A stretch of 64,000 nt of DNA from Victivallaceae bacterium (GTDB lineage Bacteria > Verrucomicrobiota > Lentisphaeria > Victivallales > Victivallaceae). Location of the stretch: positions 108,771 through 172,770 of the forward strand of contig JAKSOF010000001.1 of NCBI GenBank assembly GCA_024405735.1. Reading direction: 5' to 3'. The notes beneath the pieces were generated by a model that saw nothing but the letters and a program-made list of their open reading frames with translations, was not told the origin of the DNA and did not search any database. A program made the translations under genes and the position numbers. Position 1 is the stretch's first letter. Each line of letters starts with the position of its first letter. Below are positions 34,537 to 43,730 of this stretch, piece after piece.

Positions 34537-35853
34537 TCACTTTTTACGGCGCACAAAAATCGAGATGAGCAACACAAGCCCGATAAGTTGCGGATAATAG
34601 AGTTTGGAAACCAGTTCCAATGACGAGATCGGGACATTCATCGTCTGCGCGATGCCGATCGCGATCAAAAGTTGCGCGCCGTAGGGGATCAATCCCTGCA
34701 CGGCACAGCTTGCCGTATCGAGGATGCTCGCGATGCGGCGGCTTTCACAGTTGAATTTCTGCGACAACTCCCGTGCGATCGGTCCCGCGATAACGATGGC
34801 GACCGTATTGTTGGCGGTAAACAAATTGACGATGGCGACGAGCAGGAAAACGCCGAATTCGCATCCTTTTGACGAAGAAATGCCGCGGTTGATTTTATGG
34901 AGAATATAACCGATGCCGCCATTGTGACGGATCATTCCCAAAAGACCGCCGGCAAGAATCGCGACGATCAGGGTTTCCGACATCGAGAGCGTCCCCTTCC
35001 CGCAAAGATCGAGCGCGCCCCAAAAATCAAAACTGTGCGTCAAAATGCCGATCGCCGCCGCCAGCACCGTGCCGAAAAAGAGCAAAGCCATCACATTCAT
35101 TCCGCACAATGCAAAGATCAGGATCAGCAGATAGGGCGTTACCTTGAAAAAATCTTCCAGATGCACTGACGCCGGAGTAAAAATGCCGACTTTGCCGCGA
35201 CCGGCAACAAGATAGATGGCAACGGCGGCGATCGCCGCCGGAATCACGATTTTGAAGTTGGTGATAAATTTCTCGCGCATCGCCACATTCTGCGTGCGGG
35301 TCGCCGCGATCGTCGTATCGGAGATCATCGACATATTGTCGCCGAACATTGCGCCGCCGATCACGGCGCCGAGCATCAGAGCGGGCGAATTTTCCGCCGG
35401 AGAGACCAATTCCACCGCGATCGGAGCGATGGCGGCGATCGTGCCGCAACTCGTGCCGACGGCAAGCGAAATGAAACAGGAAACGAGAAACATTCCCAGA
35501 AGCAGCAGATTTTCCGGAACAAGACAACGCGCGATCACCACGGCGGAATCGACCGCCCCCATCCCTTTCGCCGTGGCGGCAAACGCGCCGGCGAGGATGA
35601 AAATAAGGCACATGATCATAATGTTGGAGTCGCCCATTCCGCGGGCGTAAAGATCGACTTTTTTCGTCAGGGAAAGTTTTCTGTCCAAAAACATCGCCGT
35701 GGCGGATGCGATCAGGAACGCCACCGGCATCGAGACCCGGTAGAAATCGCCGGACCAGATCGAAAGTCCGAGATAAAAGATCATAAAGACGCCGAAAGGC
35801 AGCAACGCTTTCCGTCGCGGTTCCCGGTCGCGGATCGTTTCCGAATTCGTCAT
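34537..35853 (-). CDS. NhaC-family Na+/H+ antiporter
   Basis: The 438-aa protein has about eleven hydrophobic segments. NhaC-type features are DSNIMIMCLIFILAGAFAATAKGMGA, GTSCGTIAAIAPIA, GAMFGDNMSMISDTTIAA (diagnostic for the family, family form GdklSPlSDTT), LGM-type GGIGYI and TASCAVQGLIPYGAQLL. It exchanges Na+ for H+ or related organic ions. Some NhaC-like proteins exchange malate/lactate or amino acids, so the substrate is open. It is preceded by a plausible promoter overlapping the end of the MATE gene. Confidence 0.85.
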   Translation of the reverse strand: MTNSETIRDREPRRKALLPFGVFMIFYLGLSIWSGDFYRVSMPVAFLIASATAMFLDRKLSLTKKVDLYARGMGDSNIMIMCLIFILAGAFAATAKGMGAVDSAVVIARCLVPENLLLLGMFLVSCFISLAVGTSCGTIAAIAPIAVELVSPAENSPALMLGAVIGGAMFGDNMSMISDTTIAATRTQNVAMREKFITNFKIVIPAAIAAVAIYLVAGRGKVGIFTPASVHLEDFFKVTPYLLILIFALCGMNVMALLFFGTVLAAAIGILTHSFDFWGALDLCGKGTLSMSETLIVAILAGGLLGMIRHNGGIGYILHKINRGISSSKGCEFGVFLLVAIVNLFTANNTVAIVIAGPIARELSQKFNCESRRIASILDTASCAVQGLIPYGAQLLIAIGIAQTMNVPISSLELVSKLYYPQLIGLVLLISIFVRRKK

Positions 35854-35876
35854 AAACTCTTTTTTTCGTTAATATG

Positions 35877-37283
35877 TTATAAAAGAATTTCTTCGTTGTC
35901 CGGCAAGGCGTTTTCCTCGATGACGCGCATTTTTGTCCACGCGCCCTGCTTATAGCGGATCGTGAAAACGATCCCGAGCAAAATGATGTAGGAAATCATC
36001 GTCAGCCACAAAGTCCACCACGGGAAACCGAGGAAATAGAGGACGATGCACGGCAGCGCGAAACAGAAAATCCCCGCCAGCGTCATCGCATACATCGTAA
36101 ACCGTGTATCTCCGGCGCCGCGCAACGCATTGCTCAGCACCATATTGAAACCGTCGAAGAAAAGATATCCGCTGATGAAGTAAAGCATCGTCCCGGCAAA
36201 GGCGATCGTGGCGATCTGCGCCGCGTCGCCCGGGCGAATGAAAGGCGCGAGAACAACGTGCTGAAAAAAGGTAAAAAGCACGATCATCAGCGCATTGTAC
36301 AGCGTGACGAGGATCAGACAACTGCGGACCGATTTTTTCGCCAGCGGGATTTTTTCGGCGCCGACCGCCTGCCCGACGAGGATGGAAGCCGTCATCGCGA
36401 TGCCGATGACAGGACAAAAGGCGATATTGTTGATGCCGAAAGCGATGCTCGTCGCTTCCTGGATCGTGACGCCGTAACAGCCGAGGAGCAACGCAAAGGT
36501 GTTGAAAGAAACCAGATCGACCGCCATATTGATACCGTTGGGCAATCCGAAACGGAGCATTCTCGCAAGCAGTCCTCTGTCGATCCGGCAATTCAGCGTC
36601 CGGAAGTGGCGGCGTGAAACGGGATGCAAAAAAGCCGCAAGATAAATCAGCACGCCGACCCCTTCCGACAAAATCGTGCCGAGCGCGGCGCCGACGATGC
36701 CGCGGGGGATCAAACCGCATTTACCGTAAATCAAAATATAGTTGAGCGGGATGTTGCAAAGCGTGATGACAAAGGAAACACCGAGCACGAAGCGGGTCTT
36801 GCCGCGCCCCGTCCAGAAACAGGGCAAAACACAGCTCAACATCAGAATGACACCTCCCAATGCAAGCACCCGGAAGTAGCGGATCTCTTCGGCGATCACC
36901 TGCGCTTCGTGACGAAACGCTTCAAACAGCGGTTGCGCCCAGTAATACCCCGTCGCGAGAAGCGCGCCGCCGACCAATGCGAGATAGATGCCTTGCCATA
37001 CGCTCTGCCCGATGCGCTCGCGGTGATTCGCCCCCTCGTACTGGGCGACAAAAGTTCCCGTATAGACGATCGTCCCGATAAAGAAGCAGGCGATCGTGAA
37101 ATTGGTCACCCCTGCCGCAAATGAAGCTGCGACCGCTTCCTGCGAAAAACGTGCGAGCATCAGCCGGTCGACGAACATATTCATCGCGTGACACGACTGG
37201 GAAAGCACCAATGGAAGCGCGATTTTCAGCACTTCCAGAAATCCGCCGCGCGAAAGCGTTTGTGTTTTCTTTTTTGTAAACAT
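35877..37283 (-). CDS. MATE-family efflux transporter
   Basis: The protein is 468 aa from the ATG at 37283, with twelve hydrophobic segments in two halves. MATE landmarks are LPLVLSQSCHAMNMFVDRLMLARFSQEAVAAS, GTFVAQYEGANHRERIG and FGLPNGINMAVDLVSFNTF. An in-frame ATG at 37295 lies only about 8 nt from the predicted transcript start, so 37283 is preferred. It probably exports cationic compounds or drugs using an Na+ or H+ gradient. Its promoter is back to back with that of the esterase gene. Confidence 0.88.
   Translation of the reverse strand: MFTKKKTQTLSRGGFLEVLKIALPLVLSQSCHAMNMFVDRLMLARFSQEAVAASFAAGVTNFTIACFFIGTIVYTGTFVAQYEGANHRERIGQSVWQGIYLALVGGALLATGYYWAQPLFEAFRHEAQVIAEEIRYFRVLALGGVILMLSCVLPCFWTGRGKTRFVLGVSFVITLCNIPLNYILIYGKCGLIPRGIVGAALGTILSEGVGVLIYLAAFLHPVSRRHFRTLNCRIDRGLLARMLRFGLPNGINMAVDLVSFNTFALLLGCYGVTIQEATSIAFGINNIAFCPVIGIAMTASILVGQAVGAEKIPLAKKSVRSCLILVTLYNALMIVLFTFFQHVVLAPFIRPGDAAQIATIAFAGTMLYFISGYLFFDGFNMVLSNALRGAGDTRFTMYAMTLAGIFCFALPCIVLYFLGFPWWTLWLTMISYIILLGIVFTIRYKQGAWTKMRVIEENALPDNEEILL
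35878..35906 (-). promoter_or_regulatory. putative promoter of the NhaC-like gene
   Basis: Minus strand: TTGCCG (35901-35906), 17-bp spacer, TTTATA (35878-35883), lying within the last codons of the MATE gene. Confidence 0.4.
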
Positions 37284-37309
37284 TGCTTTTACCATATAAT
37301 ACGACTTAT

Positions 37310-37338
37310 AATATACCGCAAAATCGCGTTGTTTACAA
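37310..37338 (-). promoter_or_regulatory. promoter of the MATE gene
   Basis: Minus strand: TTGTAA (37333-37338), 17-bp spacer, TATATT (37310-37315). Divergent from the esterase promoter 10 bp away. Confidence 0.65.
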
Positions 37339-37347
37339 ATTTTCTCC

Positions 37348-37376
37348 TTGCGGGAAAAAGGCGGAGGTATTATATT
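37348..37376 (+). promoter_or_regulatory. promoter of the esterase gene
   Basis: TTGCGG (37348-37353), 17-bp spacer, TATATT (37371-37376), just ahead of the AAAGGAGT ribosome site at 37383-37390. Confidence 0.65.
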
Positions 37377-37398
37377 ATGGCAAAAGGAGTTTTTGTAT

Positions 37399-38169
37399 AT
37401 GGCTTTCGTCGAATGTAATTTTTTTGCCGACACGCTCGGCTTTGCCACGCAGGTCAATGTCATCCTGCCGGAAGCGCCCAAACGGCTGATCGGGATGGAC
37501 GGCAAGTCGCACGATGCGCCGCCAAGCGTCCTTTATCTTCTGCACGGATTGAGCGACGACCACACGATCTGGATGCGCCGTACTTCGATCGAACGCTATG
37601 CCGCCGCGCACGGCATCGCCGTCGTGATGCCGAACGGCGGACGCAGTTTCTACCGCAACGTCACGCCGTTTATGCGCTACTGGGATTTCCTTTCGGAGGA
37701 ATTGCCGCAAAAAATGCACTCCTTTTTCCGTCTTGCCGATGACCGGGAGCACACTTTTGCCGCCGGGCTCTCAATGGGGGGATTCGGCGCGTTGAAACTC
37801 GGCTTGAATCATCCGGAACGTTTCGCCGCGATCGCCGCCTTGTCGGGGGCATTCGGTTTTGAGTGGTTCCGGGGCGCCGGCGCGGAATTCGACTTTGCCG
37901 TCGGCTCTCCGGAAAAACTGCAAGGCACTGAGGATGACCTCCCCTTTCAGGCGGAAAAATGCGTTAAAAGCAGTCAAAAACTGCCATTGATCTATCAATC
38001 CTGCGGTACGGAAGATTCCTTCTTTGAGATCAATTGCCAATATCACGCGATGCTGACTGATCTCGGTTTTTCCGTCGACTGGCGTCCGCGCCCGGGGAAG
38101 CACACCTGGGACTTCTGGGACGAGGAGATCCAAAAAGTGCTTGATTTCCTGCCGATCCCGGAAAAATAA
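37399..38169 (+). CDS. alpha/beta-hydrolase esterase of the FrmB/EstA (tributyrin / acetyl esterase) type
   Basis: The protein is 256 aa from the ATG at 37399, fixed by AAAGGAGT 8-10 bp upstream and by the promoter at 37348-37376. It is a cytoplasmic alpha/beta hydrolase of the esterase-D family. It has YLLHGLSDDHTIWMRRTSIERYA, nucleophile S125 in AAGLSMGGFGALKL, a C-terminal acid near CGTEDSFF and His in PGKHTWDFWDEE. Likely substrates are short acyl esters such as acetylated sugars, which would fit the surrounding glycan-degrading genes. S-formylglutathione hydrolase is an alternative. It converges with the deacetylase gene (3-bp gap). Confidence 0.8.
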   Translation: MAFVECNFFADTLGFATQVNVILPEAPKRLIGMDGKSHDAPPSVLYLLHGLSDDHTIWMRRTSIERYAAAHGIAVVMPNGGRSFYRNVTPFMRYWDFLSEELPQKMHSFFRLADDREHTFAAGLSMGGFGALKLGLNHPERFAAIAALSGAFGFEWFRGAGAEFDFAVGSPEKLQGTEDDLPFQAEKCVKSSQKLPLIYQSCGTEDSFFEINCQYHAMLTDLGFSVDWRPRPGKHTWDFWDEEIQKVLDFLPIPEK

Positions 38170-38172
38170 CTC

Positions 38173-38931
38173 TTATTCCGTTCTCGGAAGCTCCTCGAAG
38201 CCGACGACTTTCATTCCGCACTCCTCGGCGGTCTTGAGCATCCTTTCCAGCAATTCAAACGTGATGCTGATGGCGTTGGCTTTTTTGGTCTGAATGTTGT
38301 GCGAGTAATAGGCGATAAAGAGATTTTTTTCCGCCGCATCGCGAATGCTCTTTTCGACGACGGCGGGATCGGTCTTGTAATAGGAGCCCAGTCCGCGTCC
38401 GCCGATCACGGCAAGTTGCGGGATCTCCGGAACGGGGATCCCGGCATCATTCGGTTTATCCTTGGTGCCGGCGCGGAAACGCTCAAACGTCTTGCCGAGC
38501 AACGCATCCGATTCCGGCGTGTGGCGGTTTTCCGGATAGGCGAGCGTACAGACCTTGACGCCCTGCTTTTCGCACTGTTTCAACTGCGGAGCGATCTCCT
38601 TGGCGAAATAGACTTCAAGCGACGGATATTTTTTCAATCCGGCGACCGGATCGCAGTGATTTTTGGTATGCAAACCGACGGTATGCCCCGCCGCCTGCAG
38701 TTTTTTCATGACTTTAGCGGTCTCCCGGTCGATATTTCCCGTCACAAAAAACGAAGCGTGCGCGTGATATTTGGCAAAGAGCGGAAGCGCCTTTTGCCAC
38801 CCCTCGAAATTGCGGTCGTCAAAAGTAAGACAAAGGATCCCGTGCTCGACTTTTGTCAAGTCTAATTTTTCCGCTCCGCAAAGCAAACATGCCGCCATCA
38901 TCGCCATCACCAGAGAAACTGTTTTTTTCAT
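38173..38931 (-). CDS. secreted polysaccharide deacetylase (NodB-fold, CE4-like)
   Basis: The protein is 252 aa from the ATG at 38931, with a Sec signal MKKTVSLVMAMMAACLLCGA. The mature part has the NodB motif 1 TFDD (36-39), ASFFVTG, and the metal-binding histidines H88 and H92 in GLHTKNH. The later motifs are less canonical. It would remove N- or O-acetyl groups from a glycan outside the cytoplasm. It is the last gene of the lon-to-deacetylase operon, 10 bp after the NtrC-type regulator. AAGGA stands 8 bp before the start. Confidence 0.82.
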   Translation of the reverse strand: MKKTVSLVMAMMAACLLCGAEKLDLTKVEHGILCLTFDDRNFEGWQKALPLFAKYHAHASFFVTGNIDRETAKVMKKLQAAGHTVGLHTKNHCDPVAGLKKYPSLEVYFAKEIAPQLKQCEKQGVKVCTLAYPENRHTPESDALLGKTFERFRAGTKDKPNDAGIPVPEIPQLAVIGGRGLGSYYKTDPAVVEKSIRDAAEKNLFIAYYSHNIQTKKANAISITFELLERMLKTAEECGMKVVGFEELPRTE

Positions 38932-38941
38932 TGTCAAATCC

Positions 38942-40282
38942 TTATTTCTTTTCCGCCAGCCGGCGCAGCAGAGTCCGGCGGCTGATACCGAGTTTTTCGG
39001 CGGCGCGGGTGCGGTTGCCGTTGCATTCGGCAAGTGCTTTTTCGATCAGGGTTTCCTCCGTTTCGCGGAGATCGAGCGTGGATGTTTCCGCCGCCGGACG
39101 GGAAACATTGTCAATAACGTTTCTGGGGATCACCGATTTTTCAAGCGTTTCCGTATTCGACAGCACGACCATCGACTCCACGCAGTTGCGCAATTCGCGG
39201 ATGTTGCCCTGCCACGCGGCGTTTTGGAGAATCTCCATCGCCTCCTTGGAAAAACGGGGTTCCGCTTTGCCGTTTTCCCGCGCGAAATAACGGGCAAAGT
39301 GATTCAAAAGATCGGGGATCGCATCGCGCCTTTCGCGCAAGGGCGGCAATTCAAGGTCGATCACCGAGATCCGGTAGTAGAGATCTTCGCGGAAAGTCCC
39401 CGCGTCGACCATGGCGCGCAGATCGCGGTTGGTCGCCGCCACCAGACGGAAATCGCTGTGGACGGTTTCGATGCCGCCGACACGCTCGAAACTGCGTGTT
39501 TCCAGTACGCGCAGAAGTTTGACTTGCGTCGCCGCGTCGATCTCCCCGACCTCGTCGAGGAAAACCGTGCCGTTGTCGGCTTGCTCGAATTTTCCGATGC
39601 GCCGCTCGGCGGCGCCGGTGAACGCCCCTTTTTCGTAGCCGAAAAGTTCGCTTTCCAGGATCGTCGACGTCAGCGCCGCGCAATGAACGGGGACAAACGG
39701 CCCCTTGCGGCGGCTTTCTCGGTGGATCAACTGGGCGACGACCTCTTTGCCGGTGCCGCTTTCGCCGGAAAGCAATACCGAGGCGCGGCTTGCCGCCACC
39801 GCGCGCGCCGTTTCAAAGACCCGGCTCATCGGGTCGTTTTCCCCGTGCGGCGCGACAAAATCGGGCAACGGGGTGTTTTTTACCGATTCCCTCTTTTCCG
39901 GTTTTGCCGCAGGATCGTGCTTTTCTCTCGAAAGCGCAGACTGTACCATCTGATCGAGGACGTCGAGTTTGATCGGCTTGGAAACAAAATCGAATGCGCC
40001 GAGTTTGACCGCCTTTACCGCATCGCCGATACTGCCGTATGCCGTCAGCACGATCGCGGGAGTTCCCGCATGATTGGCGGCGTCGAGCACCTGCATCCCG
40101 TCCGCCCCCGGCATCCGCAAGTCGGTCAGAACAAGATCGAAATGATGATTTTTCAGCAATTCGATCGCCGCCAGACCGTCGGGCGCCGCCTCCGTTTCAT
40201 AGCGGCGGCGGAAAAAACGCACAAGCGCTTCGCGGGTGTTGAATTCGTCGTCGACGATCAGAAGTTTCGGCTTGTCGCTCAT
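38942..40282 (-). CDS. NtrC-type sigma-54-dependent response regulator
   Basis: The 446-aa protein has three parts. The receiver domain (about 5-118) has D11, D12, phospho-acceptor D54 and K102. The AAA+ domain (about 140-375) has Walker A GESGTGKE (173-180) and the sigma-54-contacting GAFTGA (219-224). A Fis-type helix-turn-helix (about 405-445, EKALAECNGNRTRAAEKLGISRRTLLRRL) ends the protein. It should activate sigma-54 promoters when phosphorylated. No histidine kinase is in the window and no convincing -24/-12 promoter was found. It is co-transcribed with der and with the polysaccharide deacetylase. Confidence 0.93.
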   Translation of the reverse strand: MSDKPKLLIVDDEFNTREALVRFFRRRYETEAAPDGLAAIELLKNHHFDLVLTDLRMPGADGMQVLDAANHAGTPAIVLTAYGSIGDAVKAVKLGAFDFVSKPIKLDVLDQMVQSALSREKHDPAAKPEKRESVKNTPLPDFVAPHGENDPMSRVFETARAVAASRASVLLSGESGTGKEVVAQLIHRESRRKGPFVPVHCAALTSTILESELFGYEKGAFTGAAERRIGKFEQADNGTVFLDEVGEIDAATQVKLLRVLETRSFERVGGIETVHSDFRLVAATNRDLRAMVDAGTFREDLYYRISVIDLELPPLRERRDAIPDLLNHFARYFARENGKAEPRFSKEAMEILQNAAWQGNIRELRNCVESMVVLSNTETLEKSVIPRNVIDNVSRPAAETSTLDLRETEETLIEKALAECNGNRTRAAEKLGISRRTLLRRLAEKK

Positions 40283-40288
40283 CTTATC

Positions 40289-40768
40289 CTACCGCAGTTT
40301 GGACTGCAATTCCTTTTGAAAATCCTCAATGTCTTCCCGTCCGGGCTGGGGCCCCTGCAAATTGTCGATGCCGAGCCGTCCCGTCTGGTCGACGTACCAG
40401 TCGGCAGTCGCGCCGTTGGCGAATTTGACCGTACCGGAAACCAGCGTGCCCGGCTGGACGATCTTGCTCACTTCGACGACGGTCGCGGGACGCGACGCCG
40501 CATCGGGAGCGGGCTTTTCGTCGAGGTCATAAGGAACCGGCTCCGGCGCCTTTTCTTCGGCGGGAGCTTCCGGCTTCGGCGCCGGTTGCGGGTCGCGCGC
40601 TTTCCAGTCGACGTCGATCGTCGAAGCGAGGATGCGAATGTCCATATAGGTCAATTTCAAATTGAATTTTTCGTTGACCTGATTCTGCAAGTCGCTCAAT
40701 TTCTCGCCGGAAGCAAGTTGTTGCGCCATAAAGGTTTTGATTTCGTTTTCCAATGCTTTGTCCATCAT
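40289..40768 (-). CDS. conserved hypothetical protein with helical N-terminus and proline-rich linker
   Basis: The 159-aa protein is not assigned to a family. Residues 1-55 look helical (ENEIKTFMAQQLASGEKLSDLQNQVNEKFNLKLTYMDIRILASTIDVDW). Residues 56-93 are a Pro/Ala/Glu linker. Residues 95-140 look like a small beta domain (GTLVSGTVKFANGATADWYVDQTGRLGIDNL), and a short charged helix ends it. It has no signal peptide or membrane segment. It lies between der (4 bp) and the NtrC-type regulator (6 bp) and is behind AGGTGA. Its place next to the ribosome-assembly GTPase Der may be meaningful or just operon drift. Confidence 0.7.
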   Translation of the reverse strand: MMDKALENEIKTFMAQQLASGEKLSDLQNQVNEKFNLKLTYMDIRILASTIDVDWKARDPQPAPKPEAPAEEKAPEPVPYDLDEKPAPDAASRPATVVEVSKIVQPGTLVSGTVKFANGATADWYVDQTGRLGIDNLQGPQPGREDIEDFQKELQSKLR

Positions 40769-40772
40769 AAGA

Positions 40773-42197
40773 TCACCTGCCTTTCCGGCTTTTTCGGGTG
40801 CGACTTTCGTGCTGCCGGATCACGACTTTTTTGGGTCGCGCCCTGAATTCAAGTATAACCGGGATCCCGTTCAACCCGAAGGCGTTACGGATCTGTTTCT
40901 GCAAATATACCACATAATTGTCGGCGACGAGATTCATCCGGTTGACGAAAAGCCGGATCTTCGGAGGGCGCATCGCCACCAGGGAAGCGTAATACACTTT
41001 GAGCGCGGCATTGCCGATCACGGGGGGCGCATTGCGTTCAAAGGCATCTCCGATCACACGGTTCAGCACCCCCGTCGTGATTTCGGTGTCGAGTTGCTCC
41101 ATCACTTCGGCGATGCGTCCCGTCAGGCGGTCGAGCATCTGATGATTTTTCGCGCTGATGAATTCGGCGGGGGCATACCCTAAATTAGGCAATTCCGAGC
41201 GCAACTCCTTTTGCATTTCCTTCATCGAAACGCCGGGGCGCAAGTCGATCTTGTTGACGGCAAGCACACACGCCTTGCCCGCCTTTTCGATCAATCCCGC
41301 GATGCGGCGGTCCTGCGCCGTGATCGCATCGGCGCCCGATTCCAGCACCATCACGACGAGATCGGCGCGCTCGATCGCGCTTTTGGCGCGCATCACGCTG
41401 AAAAGTTCGACAACGGTATCCACCTTTGCCGTCTTGCGCAATCCGGCGGTATCGACCAGTACGGCGGGATGATCGACGCCGTTGTACTTCAAATTGAAAT
41501 CGACATCGACCGCGTCGCGCGTCGTCCCGGCAACGGGACTGGTCATCAGCCGCTGATCGCCGATCAGCGCATTGACGAGCGACGACTTGCCGACGTTGGG
41601 ACGGCCGACGATCGCAATGCGGATCTTCGCCGGCTCCTCCTCGCCGGAATAATCCTTGGCGGGGCAAAGCGCGAGCGCATCGTGCAAAAGTGCGTTGATG
41701 CCGCCCTTGTGCAACGAGCATACCGGGTAGATTTTGGAAAAGCCGAGGCGCGTGAATTCCGCCGCATCGTTTTTCAATTCGTCGCTGTCGCACTTGTTGG
41801 CGGCGAAAAGGATTTTTTTGCCGGAAGCGCGCAGCCTCTGGGCGACGTCGACGTCAAGCGGTGTCACGCCCGCCTGCGCATCGGCGACCATGATCAAGAG
41901 ATCGGCATTTTCGATCGCGGCGGAAACCTGTTCGGCGATGCCGCTGTCCCACATGTCGATATTGAGCTTGCCTTTCATCTCGCCGAGACCGCCCGTGTCG
42001 ACCAAAGTGAATTTACGCTCCTCGAAACGGGCGGATGCGGAAACGCGGTCGCGGGTGACGCCGCTCATCTCGTGGACGATCGCAAAGCGTCTGCCGATGA
42101 TCGCGTTGAAAAGCGACGATTTACCGACATTGGGGCGGCCGACGATCGCGATGACGGGACACCGTTTCAAAGAAGTGGAATTTTCGTTTTCGCACAT
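40773..42197 (-). CDS. der: ribosome-assembly GTPase Der (EngA)
   Basis: This tandem GTPase is needed for 50S subunit maturation. It is 474 aa from the ATG at 42197; the frame is open to 42467 but only inside pyrF. Two G domains each have GRPNVGKSSL, with DTGGL and NKCD in the first, DTAGLRKTAK and NKID in the second, and the linker GEEEPAKIRIAIVGRPNVG. A C-terminal KH-like domain follows (about 385-460). It begins 8 bp after the pyrF stop. The length and architecture are normal. Confidence 0.96.
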   Translation of the reverse strand: MCENENSTSLKRCPVIAIVGRPNVGKSSLFNAIIGRRFAIVHEMSGVTRDRVSASARFEERKFTLVDTGGLGEMKGKLNIDMWDSGIAEQVSAAIENADLLIMVADAQAGVTPLDVDVAQRLRASGKKILFAANKCDSDELKNDAAEFTRLGFSKIYPVCSLHKGGINALLHDALALCPAKDYSGEEEPAKIRIAIVGRPNVGKSSLVNALIGDQRLMTSPVAGTTRDAVDVDFNLKYNGVDHPAVLVDTAGLRKTAKVDTVVELFSVMRAKSAIERADLVVMVLESGADAITAQDRRIAGLIEKAGKACVLAVNKIDLRPGVSMKEMQKELRSELPNLGYAPAEFISAKNHQMLDRLTGRIAEVMEQLDTEITTGVLNRVIGDAFERNAPPVIGNAALKVYYASLVAMRPPKIRLFVNRMNLVADNYVVYLQKQIRNAFGLNGIPVILEFRARPKKVVIRQHESRTRKSRKGR

Positions 42198-42205
42198 CGT
42201 ATTTC

Positions 42206-42997
42206 TCAGCAGTATTGGTTGATCTCGTCGCGGAGTTTTTTCGCCGCCTCGCGGGGATCGGCGGCAAAGATGATGCCGCGCGAGGAATTGATCATCAGTT
42301 TCGCGCCGTTGACCGCGCCGTGCGTCACCACCGCCTTGACGTCGCCGCCCTGCGCCCCGATGCCGGGGACGAGGAAAGGCAGTTCCGGACAAAGTTCGCG
42401 CAAAATGCGCAGTTCTTCGGGATAAGTCGCGCCGACGACGAGCGCGGCGTTGCCGTTGTAGTTCCACTGGTCGCGCACCAGTTTGGCGACGTGCTGATAA
42501 AGCGGCATCCCGTCGCAGACGAGATTCTGCAGATCGCCGGAATGCGGATTCGAGGTGCGGCAGAGGATGATGACCCCTTTGCCGGCGTAGTCGAGAAACG
42601 GTTTCACCGCGTCGAAGCCCATATAGGCGTTGACGGTGACAGCATCCGCCTGATAACGCTCAAAGGCTTCGCGCGCGTACTGCTCGGCAGTGGAACCGAT
42701 GTCGCCGCGCTTGACGTCGAGAATGACGGGGATGCCGGGCGCGTTTTTGTGGATGTAGTCGATGGTCATTTTCAATTCGTCGTCGCGGTTGGCTCCGGCG
42801 TAGTACGCCGCCTGCGGCTTGTAGCACGAAACAAGGTCGCGCGTCGCGTCGACGATATATTTGTTGAACTCGAAAAACGCCTTTTCCTTTTGCTGAAATT
42901 CCGCCGGAAGTTTGGCAAAAGCGGGGTCAAGACCGACGCAGAGCATCGAATGATTTTTTTGCATGGCTTCTGCCAGCATTTCCATAAAAGCTGCCAT
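42206..42997 (-). CDS. pyrF: orotidine 5'-phosphate decarboxylase
   Basis: This is the last step of UMP synthesis. The protein is 263 aa from the ATG at 42997, set by AAGGAG 7 bp upstream. It belongs to the longer PyrF subfamily with CVGLDP, YKPQAAYYAG and the catalytic VKRGDIGSTAEQYA, then the phosphate-binding LVPGIGAQGGDV and NSSRGI. It is separated from the pyrR-pyrB-pyrC operon and sits in the lon-deacetylase operon, 1 bp after the LolA-like gene. Confidence 0.95.
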   Translation of the reverse strand: MAAFMEMLAEAMQKNHSMLCVGLDPAFAKLPAEFQQKEKAFFEFNKYIVDATRDLVSCYKPQAAYYAGANRDDELKMTIDYIHKNAPGIPVILDVKRGDIGSTAEQYAREAFERYQADAVTVNAYMGFDAVKPFLDYAGKGVIILCRTSNPHSGDLQNLVCDGMPLYQHVAKLVRDQWNYNGNAALVVGATYPEELRILRELCPELPFLVPGIGAQGGDVKAVVTHGAVNGAKLMINSSRGIIFAADPREAAKKLRDEINQYC

Positions 42998-42998
42998 T

Positions 42999-43730
42999 TT
43001 ATTCTCCTTTTTGAGCCGGAAGTTCCGGCAATGAACGTATGATACCGGACGGCGGCGCGGCGTCAAGCAAACCGAGCGTCGCCTCCTTGAAATTGATCCG
43101 CGTACGCCACCCCGGTCCCTCGATCAGGATCTGCTCGGCATAGTAAAGATCATTTTTTTTGGTAAATCCGGAAACCTCCAGCAAACGGTAGGATTTTTTC
43201 TCTCCGCGGTGAAAAAATTCCGCCTGCAACGGGAATGCGTATTCCTTGGAAAAGGCGACCTGTACCGTATCGCCGGGGTGATCGGGGACGGCAAAGCGCA
43301 CCACGCGGCAGGGAACGATGCCGCCGACAAAGGCTTGGGCAAGTTCTTTTTCCACCGGGTAATAAATGAATCCGAGCGTCAGGTCGGAAACCTGCAGTCC
43401 GACCCGGTCGAAAAGCGCGGTCGAAATTTTTCCCTGCGGGATCACCGTCGCACCGCCCGTCGTGTGCGACTGACCGACAAGACACGCTTCGCGCTGATCG
43501 AGGATCACTTGACCGCTCGATTTGTCGGGACGGATCATCACGCCGAAATAGATCGGCATTTCCAGACTCTTTTCGCCCCGGCGGCGGTGCTGCAATGTCC
43601 CGTCGAGCATCGCATAGGTGCTCATCGTATTGCCGTGACGCGCCCGGTTGAGAAACGCCTCAAGCGATTCCTCCGCCGTCAAAATGCCGGAAGAAATCAG
43701 CAAAAGGAAAAGGAATGCAATTTTTTTCAT
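42999..43730 (-). CDS. periplasmic LolA-like fold protein (outer-membrane lipoprotein-sorting domain)
   Basis: The 243-aa protein has a Sec signal ([19 protein letters not shown]). The rest alternates short strands in the manner of LolA/VioE-type half-barrels: ESLEAFLNRARHGNTMSTYAMLDGTLQHRRRGEKSLEMPIYFGVMIRPDKSSG at the front, and PLQAEFFHRGEKKSYRLLEVSGFTKKNDLYYAEQILI (family form YPYRxEYYDxxGKLLKTLEFSDFKKVDG) later. It may carry lipoproteins or lipids, or assist envelope assembly. Assignment is by fold pattern, not a strict motif. It overlaps the lon stop by 4 bp. Confidence 0.65.
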   Translation of the reverse strand: MKKIAFLFLLLISSGILTAEESLEAFLNRARHGNTMSTYAMLDGTLQHRRRGEKSLEMPIYFGVMIRPDKSSGQVILDQREACLVGQSHTTGGATVIPQGKISTALFDRVGLQVSDLTLGFIYYPVEKELAQAFVGGIVPCRVVRFAVPDHPGDTVQVAFSKEYAFPLQAEFFHRGEKKSYRLLEVSGFTKKNDLYYAEQILIEGPGWRTRINFKEATLGLLDAAPPSGIIRSLPELPAQKGE

